64,000 bases of DNA from Micromonospora sp. WMMA1363 (GTDB lineage: Bacteria; Actinomycetota; Actinomycetes; Mycobacteriales; Micromonosporaceae): positions 310,001 through 374,000 of the forward strand of contig NZ_JAUALB010000001.1 of assembly GCF_030345795.1 (NCBI RefSeq), read 5' to 3'. The notes beneath the pieces are model-generated. The model saw only the letters and a list, made by a program, of their open reading frames with translations. It was not told the DNA's origin and made no database searches. Position numbers and translations under genes: made by a program. Below, piece by piece: positions 38,242 to 47,280 of this stretch. Each line of letters begins with the position of its first letter. Position 1 is the stretch's first letter.

Positions 38242-39738
38242 ATGGTGCGCGAGCCTCCGCCGACCGCCGGCGCAACCGCCGATTGCTGGCCGGAGGTGCT
38301 CAGTGGGGATGACTACGCGGTCGCGGATCTGTCGCTTGCGGAGTTCGGGCGTAAGGAGATCCGGCTTGCCGAGCACGAGATGCCGGGGCTGATGGCGATT
38401 CGCGTCGAGCATGGGCGGGCTCGGCCGTTGGCCGGTGCGCGGATCACCGGGTCGTTGCACATGACGGTGCAGGCGGCGGTGCTCGTCGAGACGTTGGTGG
38501 CGTTGGGCGCGCGGGTCCGCTGGGCGTCTGCCAACGTGCTGTCCACGCAGGATCACGCGGCCGCGGCGGTGGTGGTGGGTCCGCGGGGCACGCCGGAGGA
38601 GCCGGCGGGTGTGCCGGTGTTCGCGTGGAAGGGCGAGTCGCTGGAAGACTACTGGTGGTGCATGGGCAGGGCCCTCTCCTCGCCGGATGGGCAGGGCCCG
38701 AACATGATCGTGGACGATGGCGGTGAGGCGACCCTGCTGGTACACAAGGGGGCTGAATTCGAAAGAGCGGGCATGGTGCCTCCGGCGGAGTCCGCTGATT
38801 CCGAGGATTATCGCGTGCTCCTCGAGCTGCTGCGACGTTCGCTCGCGGCGGACGCTACGAAGTGGACGCGGGTGGCGGCGGGAATTCGGGGTGTGACGGA
38901 GCAGACGACAATTTCCGCCCAGCGTTTGTACGAAATGCACCGCGCGGGCGAGTTGCTGTTCCCGGCGATCAACATCAGTGATTCGGTGACGATGGGGCAC
39001 GTGGACCGCAGATACGGCACTCGACACTCGTTGATCGACGGCCTCAACCGGGCCACCGATACGCTTGTCGGCGGCAAGACGGCGGTGGTCCTTGGTTATG
39101 GCGATGTGGGTAAGGGCTGTGTAGCGGCGCTGCGGGGGCAGGGCGCGCGGATTGTGGTGACGGAGGTGGATCCGATCTGCGCGTTACAGGCGGCAATGGA
39201 CGGATATCAGGTGACTACCCTTGACGACGTGATAGACCAGGCCGACCTCTTCATCACCGCAACCGGCAGTCGCGGTGTGATAACGGTCGACCACTTGGCG
39301 CGGATGAAGCATCAGGCCATCGTGGGCAATATCGGCGACTTCGACGTCGAGATCGATGTGGCCGGTCTGGCGAGACGTGCCGACGTACGGCGGAGAAACA
39401 TCAAGCCGCAGGTGGACCTGTGGTGTTTCGACGACGGGCACGCGGTCATCGTGTTGTCGGCGGGGCGCCTGTTGAATCTCGGTAACGCCACCGGGCATCC
39501 CAGCTTCGTGATGTCGGTCGCCTTCGTCAACCAGGTGCTCGCACAGGTGGAGTTGTTCGCCAGAATCGATCGGTACCAGGTCGGCGTGTACCGGCTACCC
39601 AAGCGCCTCGACGAGAATGCGGCCCGGCTACACCTCGACGCGCTCGGCGCCGCGCTCACGACCCTTACCCGCGACCAGGCCGAATACCTCGGCGTTCCCC
39701 GGGAGGGTCCGTTCAAGCCCGACCACTACCGCTACTGA
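38242..39738 (+). CDS. ahcY: Adenosylhomocysteinase
   Basis: A 498-residue S-adenosylhomocysteine hydrolase that splits SAH to adenosine and homocysteine and keeps methylation running. Motifs are [75 protein letters not shown] (NAD), [10 protein letters not shown] and the C-terminal KPDHYRY. The ATG at 38242 follows GGAG. Sequence near [12 protein letters not shown] and [11 protein letters not shown] departs from the usual form, and codon use contains more A/T than neighbours, so this may be a second, divergent copy. Nothing else for the methyl cycle is nearby. Confidence 0.93.
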   Translation: MVREPPPTAGATADCWPEVLSGDDYAVADLSLAEFGRKEIRLAEHEMPGLMAIRVEHGRARPLAGARITGSLHMTVQAAVLVETLVALGARVRWASANVLSTQDHAAAAVVVGPRGTPEEPAGVPVFAWKGESLEDYWWCMGRALSSPDGQGPNMIVDDGGEATLLVHKGAEFERAGMVPPAESADSEDYRVLLELLRRSLAADATKWTRVAAGIRGVTEQTTISAQRLYEMHRAGELLFPAINISDSVTMGHVDRRYGTRHSLIDGLNRATDTLVGGKTAVVLGYGDVGKGCVAALRGQGARIVVTEVDPICALQAAMDGYQVTTLDDVIDQADLFITATGSRGVITVDHLARMKHQAIVGNIGDFDVEIDVAGLARRADVRRRNIKPQVDLWCFDDGHAVIVLSAGRLLNLGNATGHPSFVMSVAFVNQVLAQVELFARIDRYQVGVYRLPKRLDENAARLHLDALGAALTTLTRDQAEYLGVPREGPFKPDHYRY

Positions 39739-39905
39739 CCGCTACTACGTGATCTCCGCGAGGGCGCGGGCTGCGTACCTCTCGCCGGTACCTGCAGCCG
39801 CGTCCGCCAACGGGGACCACGGGCGGGCTCGGCGCGATGGCGTCGGTCTTCACGACCGCCTCACCAGCCGGGCCGGTCGACCCTGCCGCAGGCGCTGGCA
39901 CCTGC

Positions 39906-40703
39906 TCAGAACGATTCCACGGCCGGGACCAGATCGGCGTCGACGACGATCGGGGCGTGGTCGGAGGGTCCCTTGCCCTTGCGGGCCTCCCGGTCCACGT
40001 ACGCCGAGCGGACCGTACGGGCGAACGGTGCCGAGGCGTACACCAGGTCGATCCGCATGCCCTTGTTCTGGTGGAACATCCCGGCGCGGTAGTCCCAGTA
40101 GGTGAACGGGTGGGGGCCCTTCATCGGAGTCGGCACCACGTCGGCCAGGCCCAGGTCGCGCAGCGCCGCGAGGGCGGCCCGCTCGGCCGGGGTGACGTGC
40201 GTGGATTGGGTGAACAGCGCCGGATCCCACACGTCGGCGTCGGTGGGGGCGACGTTGAAGTCGCCGCAGACCGCCACCGGCAGCCCGCCGGTCAGCTCGA
40301 CCTCCAGCGCGTCCCGTAGCGCGGCGAGCCAGGCCAGCTTGTACGCGTAGTGCGGGTCGTCCGGCGTCCGACCGTTCGGCACGTACACCGACCAGACCCG
40401 CAGCCGGCCGCAGGTGGCGGCGAGAGCACGGGCCTCCGGGTCGGGGAAGCCCGGCTCGGCGGGAAAACCGACGGTGACGTCGGCCAGGCCGACGCGGGAC
40501 AGGATGGCGACCCCGTTCCACCGGCCGTCGCTGTGGCTGGCCACCGTGTAGCCCAGTTCGCCGACCTCGGTGACCGGGAACGCGCCGTCCGGGCACTTGG
40601 TCTCCTGCAGGCAGACGACGTCAGGCTTCGTGCCGTCCAGCCAGTCGAGCAGCCGGGGCAGGCGGGCCTTCACGGAATTGACGTTCCACGTCGCCAGGCG
40701 CAT
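39906..40703 (-). CDS. xth: Exodeoxyribonuclease III
   Basis: A 265-residue AP endonuclease/exonuclease of the ExoIII family. Active-site motifs are TWNVNSVKARLP, VCLQETK, YVPNGR, CGDFNVAP, RIDLVYAS and GPSDHAPIV. It repairs abasic sites and trims 3' ends of DNA. The ATG at 40703 starts at MRLATWNVNS, the family N-terminus; the longer frame to 41255 runs over the PAC2 gene. It lies downstream of the PAC2-family gene on the same strand. Confidence 0.92.
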   Translation of the reverse strand: MRLATWNVNSVKARLPRLLDWLDGTKPDVVCLQETKCPDGAFPVTEVGELGYTVASHSDGRWNGVAILSRVGLADVTVGFPAEPGFPDPEARALAATCGRLRVWSVYVPNGRTPDDPHYAYKLAWLAALRDALEVELTGGLPVAVCGDFNVAPTDADVWDPALFTQSTHVTPAERAALAALRDLGLADVVPTPMKGPHPFTYWDYRAGMFHQNKGMRIDLVYASAPFARTVRSAYVDREARKGKGPSDHAPIVVDADLVPAVESF

Positions 40704-40830
40704 GCCTCCAGCCTGCCTGATCCGTCGCCGGTCCGCCGCCCGGCCAGGCGCGTGTCGCACCGGGCCAGGCCGGTGCTGACGGGGTCCGTCGCCCCTACGC
40801 GAGGCGTCGACCGGGGCCGTACCTCGTGCC

Positions 40831-41751
40831 TCAGCTGCCGGGCGTGTCGTTGGGTCGGGTCTGTTCGGCGAGGAAGCGCTCCAACTCGGCTCCGAGTTCC
40901 TCGGCGGTGGGCAGTGCGCCGGTCTCGGGGGCGAGTAGGCTCTTCTCGCCGCGCCCACGGGCGAACGCGTCGTACTGTTCCTCGAGGGACTGGACCAGCG
41001 CGGACGCGTCGTCGGTCTGGGCGACCTGCCGGTCGATCTCGACGCGGACCACCTCGGCGGCGGACCGCAGGCTGTCGCGGGGCAGGAGTAGCCCGGTGCT
41101 GCGGCTGACCGAGGTGAGCAGCACCTCGGCCGCCGCCGGGTACTCGGTCTGTGCCACGTAGTGCGGCACGTGTGCGGCGAAGCCCAGCGCGTCCCGGCGC
41201 TGCTCGCCGAGGCGGTACTCGAGCAGGTGGCCCACGCTGCCCGGCACCTGTACACGCTGCAGCCAGGGCTCGTATCCGACGATGAGGTCGTGCCGGGTGG
41301 CGTGCGCGGTGACGCCGGTGGGTCGGGTGTGCGGCACCGCCATCGGGATGGCGTTCAGCCCGACGGTGAGCCGGACGTCCAACCGCGCGGCGAGGCCGGC
41401 CACGGCCGCCACGAAACGCTCCCACTGCAAGTCCGGCTCCGGGCCGGTGAGCAGCAGGAACGGGGTCTCATCGTCGTCGTGGAGCAGGTGCAGCTCCAGG
41501 GCCGGCGCGTCGTACGACTCCCAGTGGTCCTCGACGAAGGTCATCACCGGTCGGCGCGACCGGTAGTCGAAGAGCTGGTCGAGGTCGAACCGGGCGATTG
41601 GCCGCGCCTCGAGCGACGTGAGCAGCTGCTCCCGGGCCAGCCGGGTGGCGTTGCCGGCGTCGACGAAGCCGGACAGCGCCTGGATCAGGACAGGCTGACC
41701 GAGGTCGGGCAGATCGTCGGTGAGTTCGTAGAGCTCGTGTGGATCGAGCAC
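40831..41751 (-). CDS. PAC2 family protein
   Basis: A 306-residue protein with the PAC2 (proteasome assembly chaperone 2-like) domain. The core has VLIQALSGFVDAGNATRLAREQLL, FDYRSRRPVMTFVEDHW, LLLTGPEPDLQW and PTGVTAHATRHDLI. The bacterial function is not established. The GTG at 41751 is preceded by GGGAGG nine bases upstream and gives the usual MLDPHELYEL start, so upstream extensions to 42939 are rejected. Confidence 0.88.
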   Translation of the reverse strand: MLDPHELYELTDDLPDLGQPVLIQALSGFVDAGNATRLAREQLLTSLEARPIARFDLDQLFDYRSRRPVMTFVEDHWESYDAPALELHLLHDDDETPFLLLTGPEPDLQWERFVAAVAGLAARLDVRLTVGLNAIPMAVPHTRPTGVTAHATRHDLIVGYEPWLQRVQVPGSVGHLLEYRLGEQRRDALGFAAHVPHYVAQTEYPAAAEVLLTSVSRSTGLLLPRDSLRSAAEVVRVEIDRQVAQTDDASALVQSLEEQYDAFARGRGEKSLLAPETGALPTAEELGAELERFLAEQTRPNDTPGS

Positions 41752-42060
41752 CGGTGCGGACCTCCCTGGGGCGTGCCGACGGGGCGCCGTTCGAGGACGG
41801 TACCCGGTTGCTGGAACGTACCCGCCATCCCGATCCATTCCTGCGCGACCCTCCCCGGGGCCCGGCCGGCGGATTCCACCGCCCGGCGGACTGAGCGGCC
41901 AGCGGATGCGGGTGTCCGCCCAGCGGACGAGGCGGTGAGCATGGCGGACCTCGGCGGGTGCGCCGGCGGCCACGGTGGACGTTGCTCGCCGCGTCCGCTG
42001 GGCGCAGACGTTGCCGCTGCAAGGTACACATGAAGACAGGTAGCCCGACAGGAGGACGAG
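41752..42060. other. 309-bp interval upstream of PAC2 and the 47-residue protein
   Basis: No further gene is supported. It must hold the promoter of the minus-strand PAC2 gene and of the plus-strand small gene at 42061. Repeated gcggat/gcggac words occur around 41890-41940. Confidence 0.4.
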
Positions 42061-42204
42061 ATGTCTCTCACGCACCGGATCGGCGCGTTTCTGCGCTCGC
42101 CCAGGGGACAGCGGTTGGTCGAGCGGGGGCGCCGGGAGCTGGCCAAGACGTCCACCCAGCGAAAGCTGAAGGGTTTGGCGACCAGGCTCCAGCATCGTCG
42201 CTAA
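42061..42204 (+). CDS. Small basic protein of 47 residues
   Basis: A short frame starting MSLTHRIGAFLRSPRGQR and ending LQHRR, followed by TAA. The ribosome site ACAGGAGGACGAG places GGAGG about six bases before the ATG, one of the best in this window. The protein is strongly basic (many Arg and Lys), with no membrane segment, and could bind nucleic acid or act as a membrane-surface peptide. An EcsC-family gene begins 43 bases downstream and may be cotranscribed. I do not recognise a family. Confidence 0.65.
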   Translation: MSLTHRIGAFLRSPRGQRLVERGRRELAKTSTQRKLKGLATRLQHRR

Positions 42205-42247
42205 CCTTCGTCGTCGCACCTCAGGCCAGGCCACCCCGGAGGCCTTT

Positions 42248-43015
42248 GTGACAGATGCCACCCCCGCTGACGGCCAGCCCGTCGTCCCACCGCCGCAGTC
42301 ACCGGCCCCGCCGTCCGGCGCCGCCGGAGCGCCGACCGGTGTTCCGGAGGCCCCGCCGGCCGGGCTCTGGGACCGGATGCGGGAGGACCCGCAGTACGCT
42401 CCGGAGCACCTCGCCCTGGAGGCGGTGCGCCGGCTCGGTCCGGAGGCGGCGCAGTGGGCGGAGCAGGTCCGGGCCCAACAGCCCGAGGTGTCCGCCGAGG
42501 TCCTGGCCGAGCGGGCCGTCCGCACGTTTGTCAACCACGCGCGACTCTCTGGTGCGGTCTCCGGTGCGGCGGGCCTGCCCGGCGCCGTGATCGACGTGGG
42601 CGTGCTGGCCTGGACGCAGGCCCGGATGGTGCTGCACATCGCCGCCGCCCACGGGGTGGACGCCACGCACGTCGACCGCGCGACCGACCTGCTGGTCCTG
42701 CAGAAGGTGCACAAGGCGGCCCAGAGCGCTCGGCTCGCGCTCGGCGTGGCCGCCGGTCGGGAACGCGCTGGAGCGCTCTTCGGCCACGGCGGGCAGGCCC
42801 CGCGCGGCCGCGCGATGGTGCAACTGGGCGTTCGGCTGGCTCGGATGGCCGGTGTGCGGGCCGCGAAGCGGATGTTCGCCAAGGTGATCCCCGGGGCGGC
42901 CGTCATCCTCGGCACCTGGGCAAACTCCTCGGCCACCAAGGATCTCGCGGCGCGGTCCCGGGCGCTGTACCGCCAGCACGGCGGGGGCGGGCTGCCGGCG
43001 CAGCGGCCCGGGTGA
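42248..43015 (+). CDS. EcsC family protein
   Basis: A 255-residue protein. After a Pro-rich N-terminus of about 40 residues, the EcsC-like region shows AVSGAAGLPGAVIDVGVLAWTQARMVLHIAAAHG, a helical membrane-associating segment, and a C-terminal Gly/Ala-rich segment (KVIPGAAVILGTWANSSATKDLAARSRALYR). EcsC proteins are of unknown function and often occur with ABC transporter genes, which are absent here. The GTG start follows GGAGG at five bases. It converges on the GDSL lipoprotein gene. Confidence 0.8.
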   Translation: MTDATPADGQPVVPPPQSPAPPSGAAGAPTGVPEAPPAGLWDRMREDPQYAPEHLALEAVRRLGPEAAQWAEQVRAQQPEVSAEVLAERAVRTFVNHARLSGAVSGAAGLPGAVIDVGVLAWTQARMVLHIAAAHGVDATHVDRATDLLVLQKVHKAAQSARLALGVAAGRERAGALFGHGGQAPRGRAMVQLGVRLARMAGVRAAKRMFAKVIPGAAVILGTWANSSATKDLAARSRALYRQHGGGGLPAQRPG

Positions 43016-43024
43016 GCCGGGCCG

Positions 43025-43870
43025 TCAGGTAGCCCGACCCCATGCCCGCCAGGTCACCTCGGCCAGCTTGTCCTGCCCGGCGGCGTTGGGGTGGAACGAG
43101 TCGAGCGGGTTCACCAGGTCGAGCGTGAAGCGCACCCGGTGGGCGGCGCCCCCGTCGTAGCGGCAACGGGAGCCGTAGGCCCGGCACGCGGCGGCGAGCT
43201 GGCCGTTGTAGGCGTCGATTCGCTTCCGCACGGTGTCCCGGCGGGCCTGGTCCAGTGGGTCGGTCGAGGTCGGGTTGGCCAGCAGGGCGGGGCAGACGCC
43301 CCGACGCCACGCCCGCACCGCCCGCTCGTTGGTGTGCCCGACCTCCCACAGCCGGTACAAGTCCGGGATGCTGACCACGAGTACGCGGGCTTTCGGGCGC
43401 TTCGTCCGGAGGACTCGCAGCCCGCGGTCGACGTCGGTGCGGAACTGCTTCACCGGTGTCATCGCCTCCACGCCGCCCCGGCAGGCGTCGTTGGCGCCGA
43501 TGAGCACGGTCACCCGCTCCGGCTTGTCGCGGACCGCCCGCTCGGCCTGCCCGGCGAGCGCCTCCGCGCGGGCCCCCGGCCGGGCGTGGTTGTACGCCCG
43601 ACCGCGCACCGCGGAGTCCTGGTCGAGCAACCGCCGGTAGTGGCTGTCCACCCGCAGGCTGTTGCCGGTGGACCAGGAGTTGCGCTGGCACGAGGTGAGT
43701 ACCAGGCAGGAACCGAAGCCGGTGGTGATCGAGTCGCCCAGGGCGGCGATCCCGCCCGCCCCGGCCGCCGCGGACCGGGTGGGTCGTGGTGTCGCGTCGT
43801 CCCCGCTCTCGCAGGCGAGCGCTACCAGCGCGAGCAGGCAGGCGGCGGTGGCGACCCAGCGTCGAGGCAT
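43025..43870 (-). CDS. SGNH/GDSL-family secreted lipoprotein hydrolase
   Basis: A 281-residue protein with a lipoprotein signal peptide ending LVALAC (Cys at about 20). The SGNH blocks are ALGDSITTG (block I with catalytic Ser), GANDAC (block III) and DSFHPNAAGQ (block V, Asp and His). It is predicted to be an outer-face esterase or lipase attached to the membrane; the substrate is unknown. Six or more Cys residues after the signal suggest disulfides. The ATG start follows the arginine-containing signal. Confidence 0.88.
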   Translation of the reverse strand: MPRRWVATAACLLALVALACESGDDATPRPTRSAAAGAGGIAALGDSITTGFGSCLVLTSCQRNSWSTGNSLRVDSHYRRLLDQDSAVRGRAYNHARPGARAEALAGQAERAVRDKPERVTVLIGANDACRGGVEAMTPVKQFRTDVDRGLRVLRTKRPKARVLVVSIPDLYRLWEVGHTNERAVRAWRRGVCPALLANPTSTDPLDQARRDTVRKRIDAYNGQLAAACRAYGSRCRYDGGAAHRVRFTLDLVNPLDSFHPNAAGQDKLAEVTWRAWGRAT

Positions 43871-43980
43871 GACTTCCCCAGTCGACCGAGCGGAGAGCGA
43901 CAGCTCAGTAACTCTATGCGTGGGGCGCTAAGCTCCCCCGGTGCTGTCGAGTATGTGGCACAGTTTTGCCGCTGCCCGAC

Positions 43981-44580
43981 TCAACGTGGTAGACGGCGGG
44001 GTGCTCGCTGGCCATGCAGCCACCAGCCGAGCGCCCGGGTGATCCGGGGCAGCACCAGGTACGTCATCAGCGGTGTCAGCGCCAGCGTCATGATCAGTAC
44101 GCGGGCCGCCAGCGGAACACCCGGGATGAATCGACTGGTCAGCAGCGTCGCGGTGAGGCTGAGCGGGAAGAACGCCACCCAGATCGTCACGGCCTGCTTC
44201 CACCGTGGCGGCGACGGCGGCGGGATCGTGGGCTCCGTGCTGACCGGCTCGACGGTCTGCTCCCGCGGCGGGTCGAACCAGCCCTCGATCCCCGTCCGCC
44301 GCTCGATTCGGGTGTGCTCGACGATGCCCTGCGCGGACGCCAGCCACCAGTGCCGCTGCGGCGACTCCTCCCAGCGGCGCAGGGTCTCGTGGTCGGAGAA
44401 CCGGTAGAGCATGTGCCACTCGCCGGAGTCCGGTGCGCTGCGGACCCACCCGGCCCCGAGGAACCCGGGAAAGACCTCGGCGAGTGCGGTACCGGCGCGC
44501 ATCCACGCCACCATCTCGGCGGTCCGGGCGGGGTCTGCGCGCCGCGCGATCGCGACGGTCACCGGCATGGTGTTGGTCAT
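43981..44580 (-). CDS. Antibiotic biosynthesis monooxygenase-like domain with C-terminal membrane helices
   Basis: A 199-residue protein. The N-terminal ABM-like ferredoxin fold (about 1-110) has EMVAWMRAGTALAEVFPGFLGAGW and WHMLYRFSDHETLRRWEES; a Pro/Glu-rich linker leads to two hydrophobic helices. This fusion is found in proteins of unknown role. The ATG at 44580 is chosen among three nearby, because GGAGGG lies seven bases before it but only one before the ATG at 44586. It diverges from a small membrane-protein gene. Confidence 0.75.
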   Translation of the reverse strand: MTNTMPVTVAIARRADPARTAEMVAWMRAGTALAEVFPGFLGAGWVRSAPDSGEWHMLYRFSDHETLRRWEESPQRHWWLASAQGIVEHTRIERRTGIEGWFDPPREQTVEPVSTEPTIPPPSPPRWKQAVTIWVAFFPLSLTATLLTSRFIPGVPLAARVLIMTLALTPLMTYLVLPRITRALGWWLHGQRAPRRLPR

Positions 44581-44752
44581 GGTCATGCCCTCCATGCTCC
44601 CCGCCCGAGCCGGGATCGGCCGGCTCACGAGAGGTGGGTGTAACGCAACCCACCGGATGGTGACGCGACCCGTCGGATTACCCCGGGCAGGGCGGGATAC
44701 CCGACGGACCGCCGCCGGGTTAACCGCTCCGTGGGGCGGGTAGGTCGGGGTA

Positions 44753-45016
44753 ATGACGAGATCGCAGCCTAGGCGTGCCCGCGGCACCGTCGGCCACGCC
44801 TACAGCGCGCTCAATCTCCGCCTCGTACTCGCTGCCTTCGGCCTGGTCACCATGACCGTCTTCGCCGTGCTGGCGTTCCGGGCCGACGTGGTCTGGCTGG
44901 GCGTGTTCTGCACGATCTTCGTGGTGGTCGCCGTGGTCGATATCGTGATCATCCAGCGCCGTCGCGCCGCGCGTCGCCGGGAGGAGCCGGGTGCGCGGCA
45001 CTCGCTGTTCGAGTGA
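44753..45016 (+). CDS. Small membrane protein, DUF6343-like
   Basis: An 87-residue protein with a basic N-terminus, two adjoining hydrophobic stretches (LRLVLAAFGLVTMTVFAVLAF and VVWLGVFCTIFVVVAVVDIVIIQ) and a basic C-terminus (RRRAARRREE). The pattern SALNLRLVLAAFGLV recalls actinobacterial DUF6343 proteins; this is a tentative match. It ends 12 bases before the succinate-semialdehyde dehydrogenase start. Confidence 0.65.
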   Translation: MTRSQPRRARGTVGHAYSALNLRLVLAAFGLVTMTVFAVLAFRADVVWLGVFCTIFVVVAVVDIVIIQRRRAARRREEPGARHSLFE

Positions 45017-45028
45017 CAGGAGTACGAC

Positions 45029-46444
45029 ATGCCCATCGCCACCATCAATCCCGCCACCGGGCAGACGCTCAAGTCCTACGACGCGCTGTCGGTCGAGCAG
45101 GTCGACGCCGCGATCGAGCGGGCGGACCACGCGTACCGGCAGCTGCGCGACACCACCGTCGCGCAGCGCGGCCGCTGGCTCGTCGCGACCGCCGACCTGC
45201 TGGAGGCCGAGCGCGACGAGACCGCCCGCCTGATGACCACCGAGATGGGCAAGACGTACGCCGCCGCGCGGGCCGAGGTGACCAAGTGCGCCACCGCCTG
45301 CCGCTTCTACGCGGCGAAGGCGCCCGAGTTCCTCGCCGACGAGCCCGCCGACGCGGCAGCCGTCAAGGCCGCCCGGGCGTTCGTCCGATACCAGCCGATC
45401 GGTCCGGTGCTCGCGGTGATGCCCTGGAACTTCCCGCTCTGGCAGGTGTTCCGCTTCGCCGCGCCGGCGCTGATGGCCGGCAACACCGGCCTGCTCAAGC
45501 ATGCCTCCAACGTGCCGCAAACCGCCCTGCGGCTGGCGGACCTGTTCCGTCGCGCCGGCTTCCCCGACGCAGCGTTCACCACGCTGCTGGTCGGCTCCGA
45601 CGCGGTGGACGGGATCCTCAGCGACCCCCGGGTGCGGGCCGCCACGCTGACCGGCAGCGAGCGGGCCGGGCGATCGATCGCCCAGATCGCCGGCCGAGAG
45701 CTGAAGAAGACCGTGCTGGAACTCGGCGGCAGCGACCCGTTCGTGGTGATGCCCTCGGCCGACCTGGACCGGGCCGCCGCGGTGGCCACCACCGCCCGCT
45801 GCCAGAACAACGGCCAGTCCTGCATCGCCGCGAAACGCTTCATCGTGCATACCGAGGTGTTCGACGCCTTCGCCGAGCGGTTCGCGGCGCGCATGTCCGC
45901 GCTGCGACTGGGTGATCCGATGGACGAGGCCACCGACGTGGGACCGCTGGCCAGCGAGGGCGGCCGGGGCGAGATCGACGCCCAGGTCCGGGACGCGGTC
46001 GACCAGGGCGCCACGATTCTGTGTGGCGGTGAGCAGCCGGCCGGGGAGGGCTGGTACTACCCGCCCACCGTCGTCACCGACCTCACGCCGGAGATGCGGA
46101 TGTGGACCGAGGAGGTCTTCGGCCCGGTCGCCGGGCTGTACCGCGTGTCGTCGTACGACGAGGCGATCGAGGTGGCCAACGGCACCGCGTTCGGGCTCGG
46201 CTCCAACGCGTGGACCCGGGAACCGCAGGAGCAGGAGCGCTTCGCCACCGACCTGGACGCGGGAAACGTCTTCGTCAACGGCATGACCACATCCTTCCCG
46301 GAGCTGCCGTTCGGCGGCGTGAAGAACTCCGGGTACGGGCGGGAGCTGTCCGCCCTGGGCATGCGGGAGTTCTGCAACACCAAGACCGTGTGGGTCGGCG
46401 GTGACGGCGGCGGCGCCGCGTCGGCCGGCGCGCACGCCGAGTGA
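45029..46444 (+). CDS. NAD(P)-dependent succinate-semialdehyde dehydrogenase
   Basis: A 471-residue aldehyde dehydrogenase. It has PWNFPLWQVFRFAAPALMAG, LTGSERAGR, the catalytic Glu in LELGGSDPF and catalytic Cys in NNGQSCIAAKRF, and EEVFGPV with PFGGVKNSGYGREL near the end. The short form and sequence resemble mycobacterial GabD1-type enzymes that oxidise succinate semialdehyde to succinate. The ATG follows GACAGGAG with good spacing. It could link 4-aminobutyrate or 2-oxoglutarate metabolism to the succinate dehydrogenase elsewhere in this window. Confidence 0.9.
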   Translation: MPIATINPATGQTLKSYDALSVEQVDAAIERADHAYRQLRDTTVAQRGRWLVATADLLEAERDETARLMTTEMGKTYAAARAEVTKCATACRFYAAKAPEFLADEPADAAAVKAARAFVRYQPIGPVLAVMPWNFPLWQVFRFAAPALMAGNTGLLKHASNVPQTALRLADLFRRAGFPDAAFTTLLVGSDAVDGILSDPRVRAATLTGSERAGRSIAQIAGRELKKTVLELGGSDPFVVMPSADLDRAAAVATTARCQNNGQSCIAAKRFIVHTEVFDAFAERFAARMSALRLGDPMDEATDVGPLASEGGRGEIDAQVRDAVDQGATILCGGEQPAGEGWYYPPTVVTDLTPEMRMWTEEVFGPVAGLYRVSSYDEAIEVANGTAFGLGSNAWTREPQEQERFATDLDAGNVFVNGMTTSFPELPFGGVKNSGYGRELSALGMREFCNTKTVWVGGDGGGAASAGAHAE

Positions 46445-46550
46445 GCTGTCCGAGGAGCGGGCCGGTCGCGCGCCGTGAGATCGCCGCGTCGCGCATGGCG
46501 TCCTGACCCGCTAGAGACAACCGCACCCTCGGCCTGGCAGGCTGCCTCCC

Positions 46551-47276
46551 ATGACCCTGAAGCTGCGTTCGTTCGGCACGAGCGACCGTGGGCTGATCCG
46601 CAGCGGGAATCAGGACGCCCGCTACGCCGGCACCTGGCTCGTGGCTGTCGCCGACGGCATGGGCGGAATGGCCGCCGGTGACGTGGCCAGCTCCATCGCG
46701 ATCGACTCCATCGCCCCGCTGGATGTGGCGACCCCGGAGGACGCGCTGGTCGCCGCGTTACAGGGCGGCATCCAGGTGACCACCACCCGGATCCGGCAGG
46801 CCGTCCGCGAGGACTCGGAGCGGCAGGGCATGGGGACGACGCTGACCGCGCTGCTCTTCGCCCGGACGGGGAGCTGCCTGGCGCTGGCTCACGTCGGCGA
46901 CTCGCGGGCGTACCTGTTCCGCGAGGGCGTGCTCAAACAGATCACCCGGGACGACACCTTCGTGCAGATGCTCGTCGACCAGGGGGTCATCACGCCCGAC
47001 CAGGCGAGCAGCCATCCCCGCCGCGCCGTCGTCACCCAGGCGTTGCAGGGCGCGGAGGTTTCCCCCTCCTATGCCACGATGCTGCCCTGGGCCGGTGACC
47101 GCTGGCTGCTCTGCAGCGACGGCCTGTCCAACGTGGTCCGCCCGGAAACCCTCGCCGAGGTGCTCGCCGAGTACCGCGACCGGGCCGACTGCGCCCGGAA
47201 GTTGATCGACCTGGCACTGCGCGCGGGCGGCCCGGACAACGTCACCGTGATTGTCGCCGACGTGGTGGAGGAGTAG
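46551..47276 (+). CDS. PP2C-type serine/threonine protein phosphatase
   Basis: A 241-residue PP2C phosphatase of the Stp/PrpC group. Metal-binding motifs are ADGMGGMAAG, MGTTLTALLF, HVGDSRAYLFR, LCSDGLSNVV and GGPDNVTVIVADV. It probably reverses phosphorylation by Ser/Thr kinases, none of which is nearby. Its stop is followed after four bases by the convergent hrpB stop. Confidence 0.9.
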   Translation: MTLKLRSFGTSDRGLIRSGNQDARYAGTWLVAVADGMGGMAAGDVASSIAIDSIAPLDVATPEDALVAALQGGIQVTTTRIRQAVREDSERQGMGTTLTALLFARTGSCLALAHVGDSRAYLFREGVLKQITRDDTFVQMLVDQGVITPDQASSHPRRAVVTQALQGAEVSPSYATMLPWAGDRWLLCSDGLSNVVRPETLAEVLAEYRDRADCARKLIDLALRAGGPDNVTVIVADVVEE

Positions 47277-47280
47277 CCGT

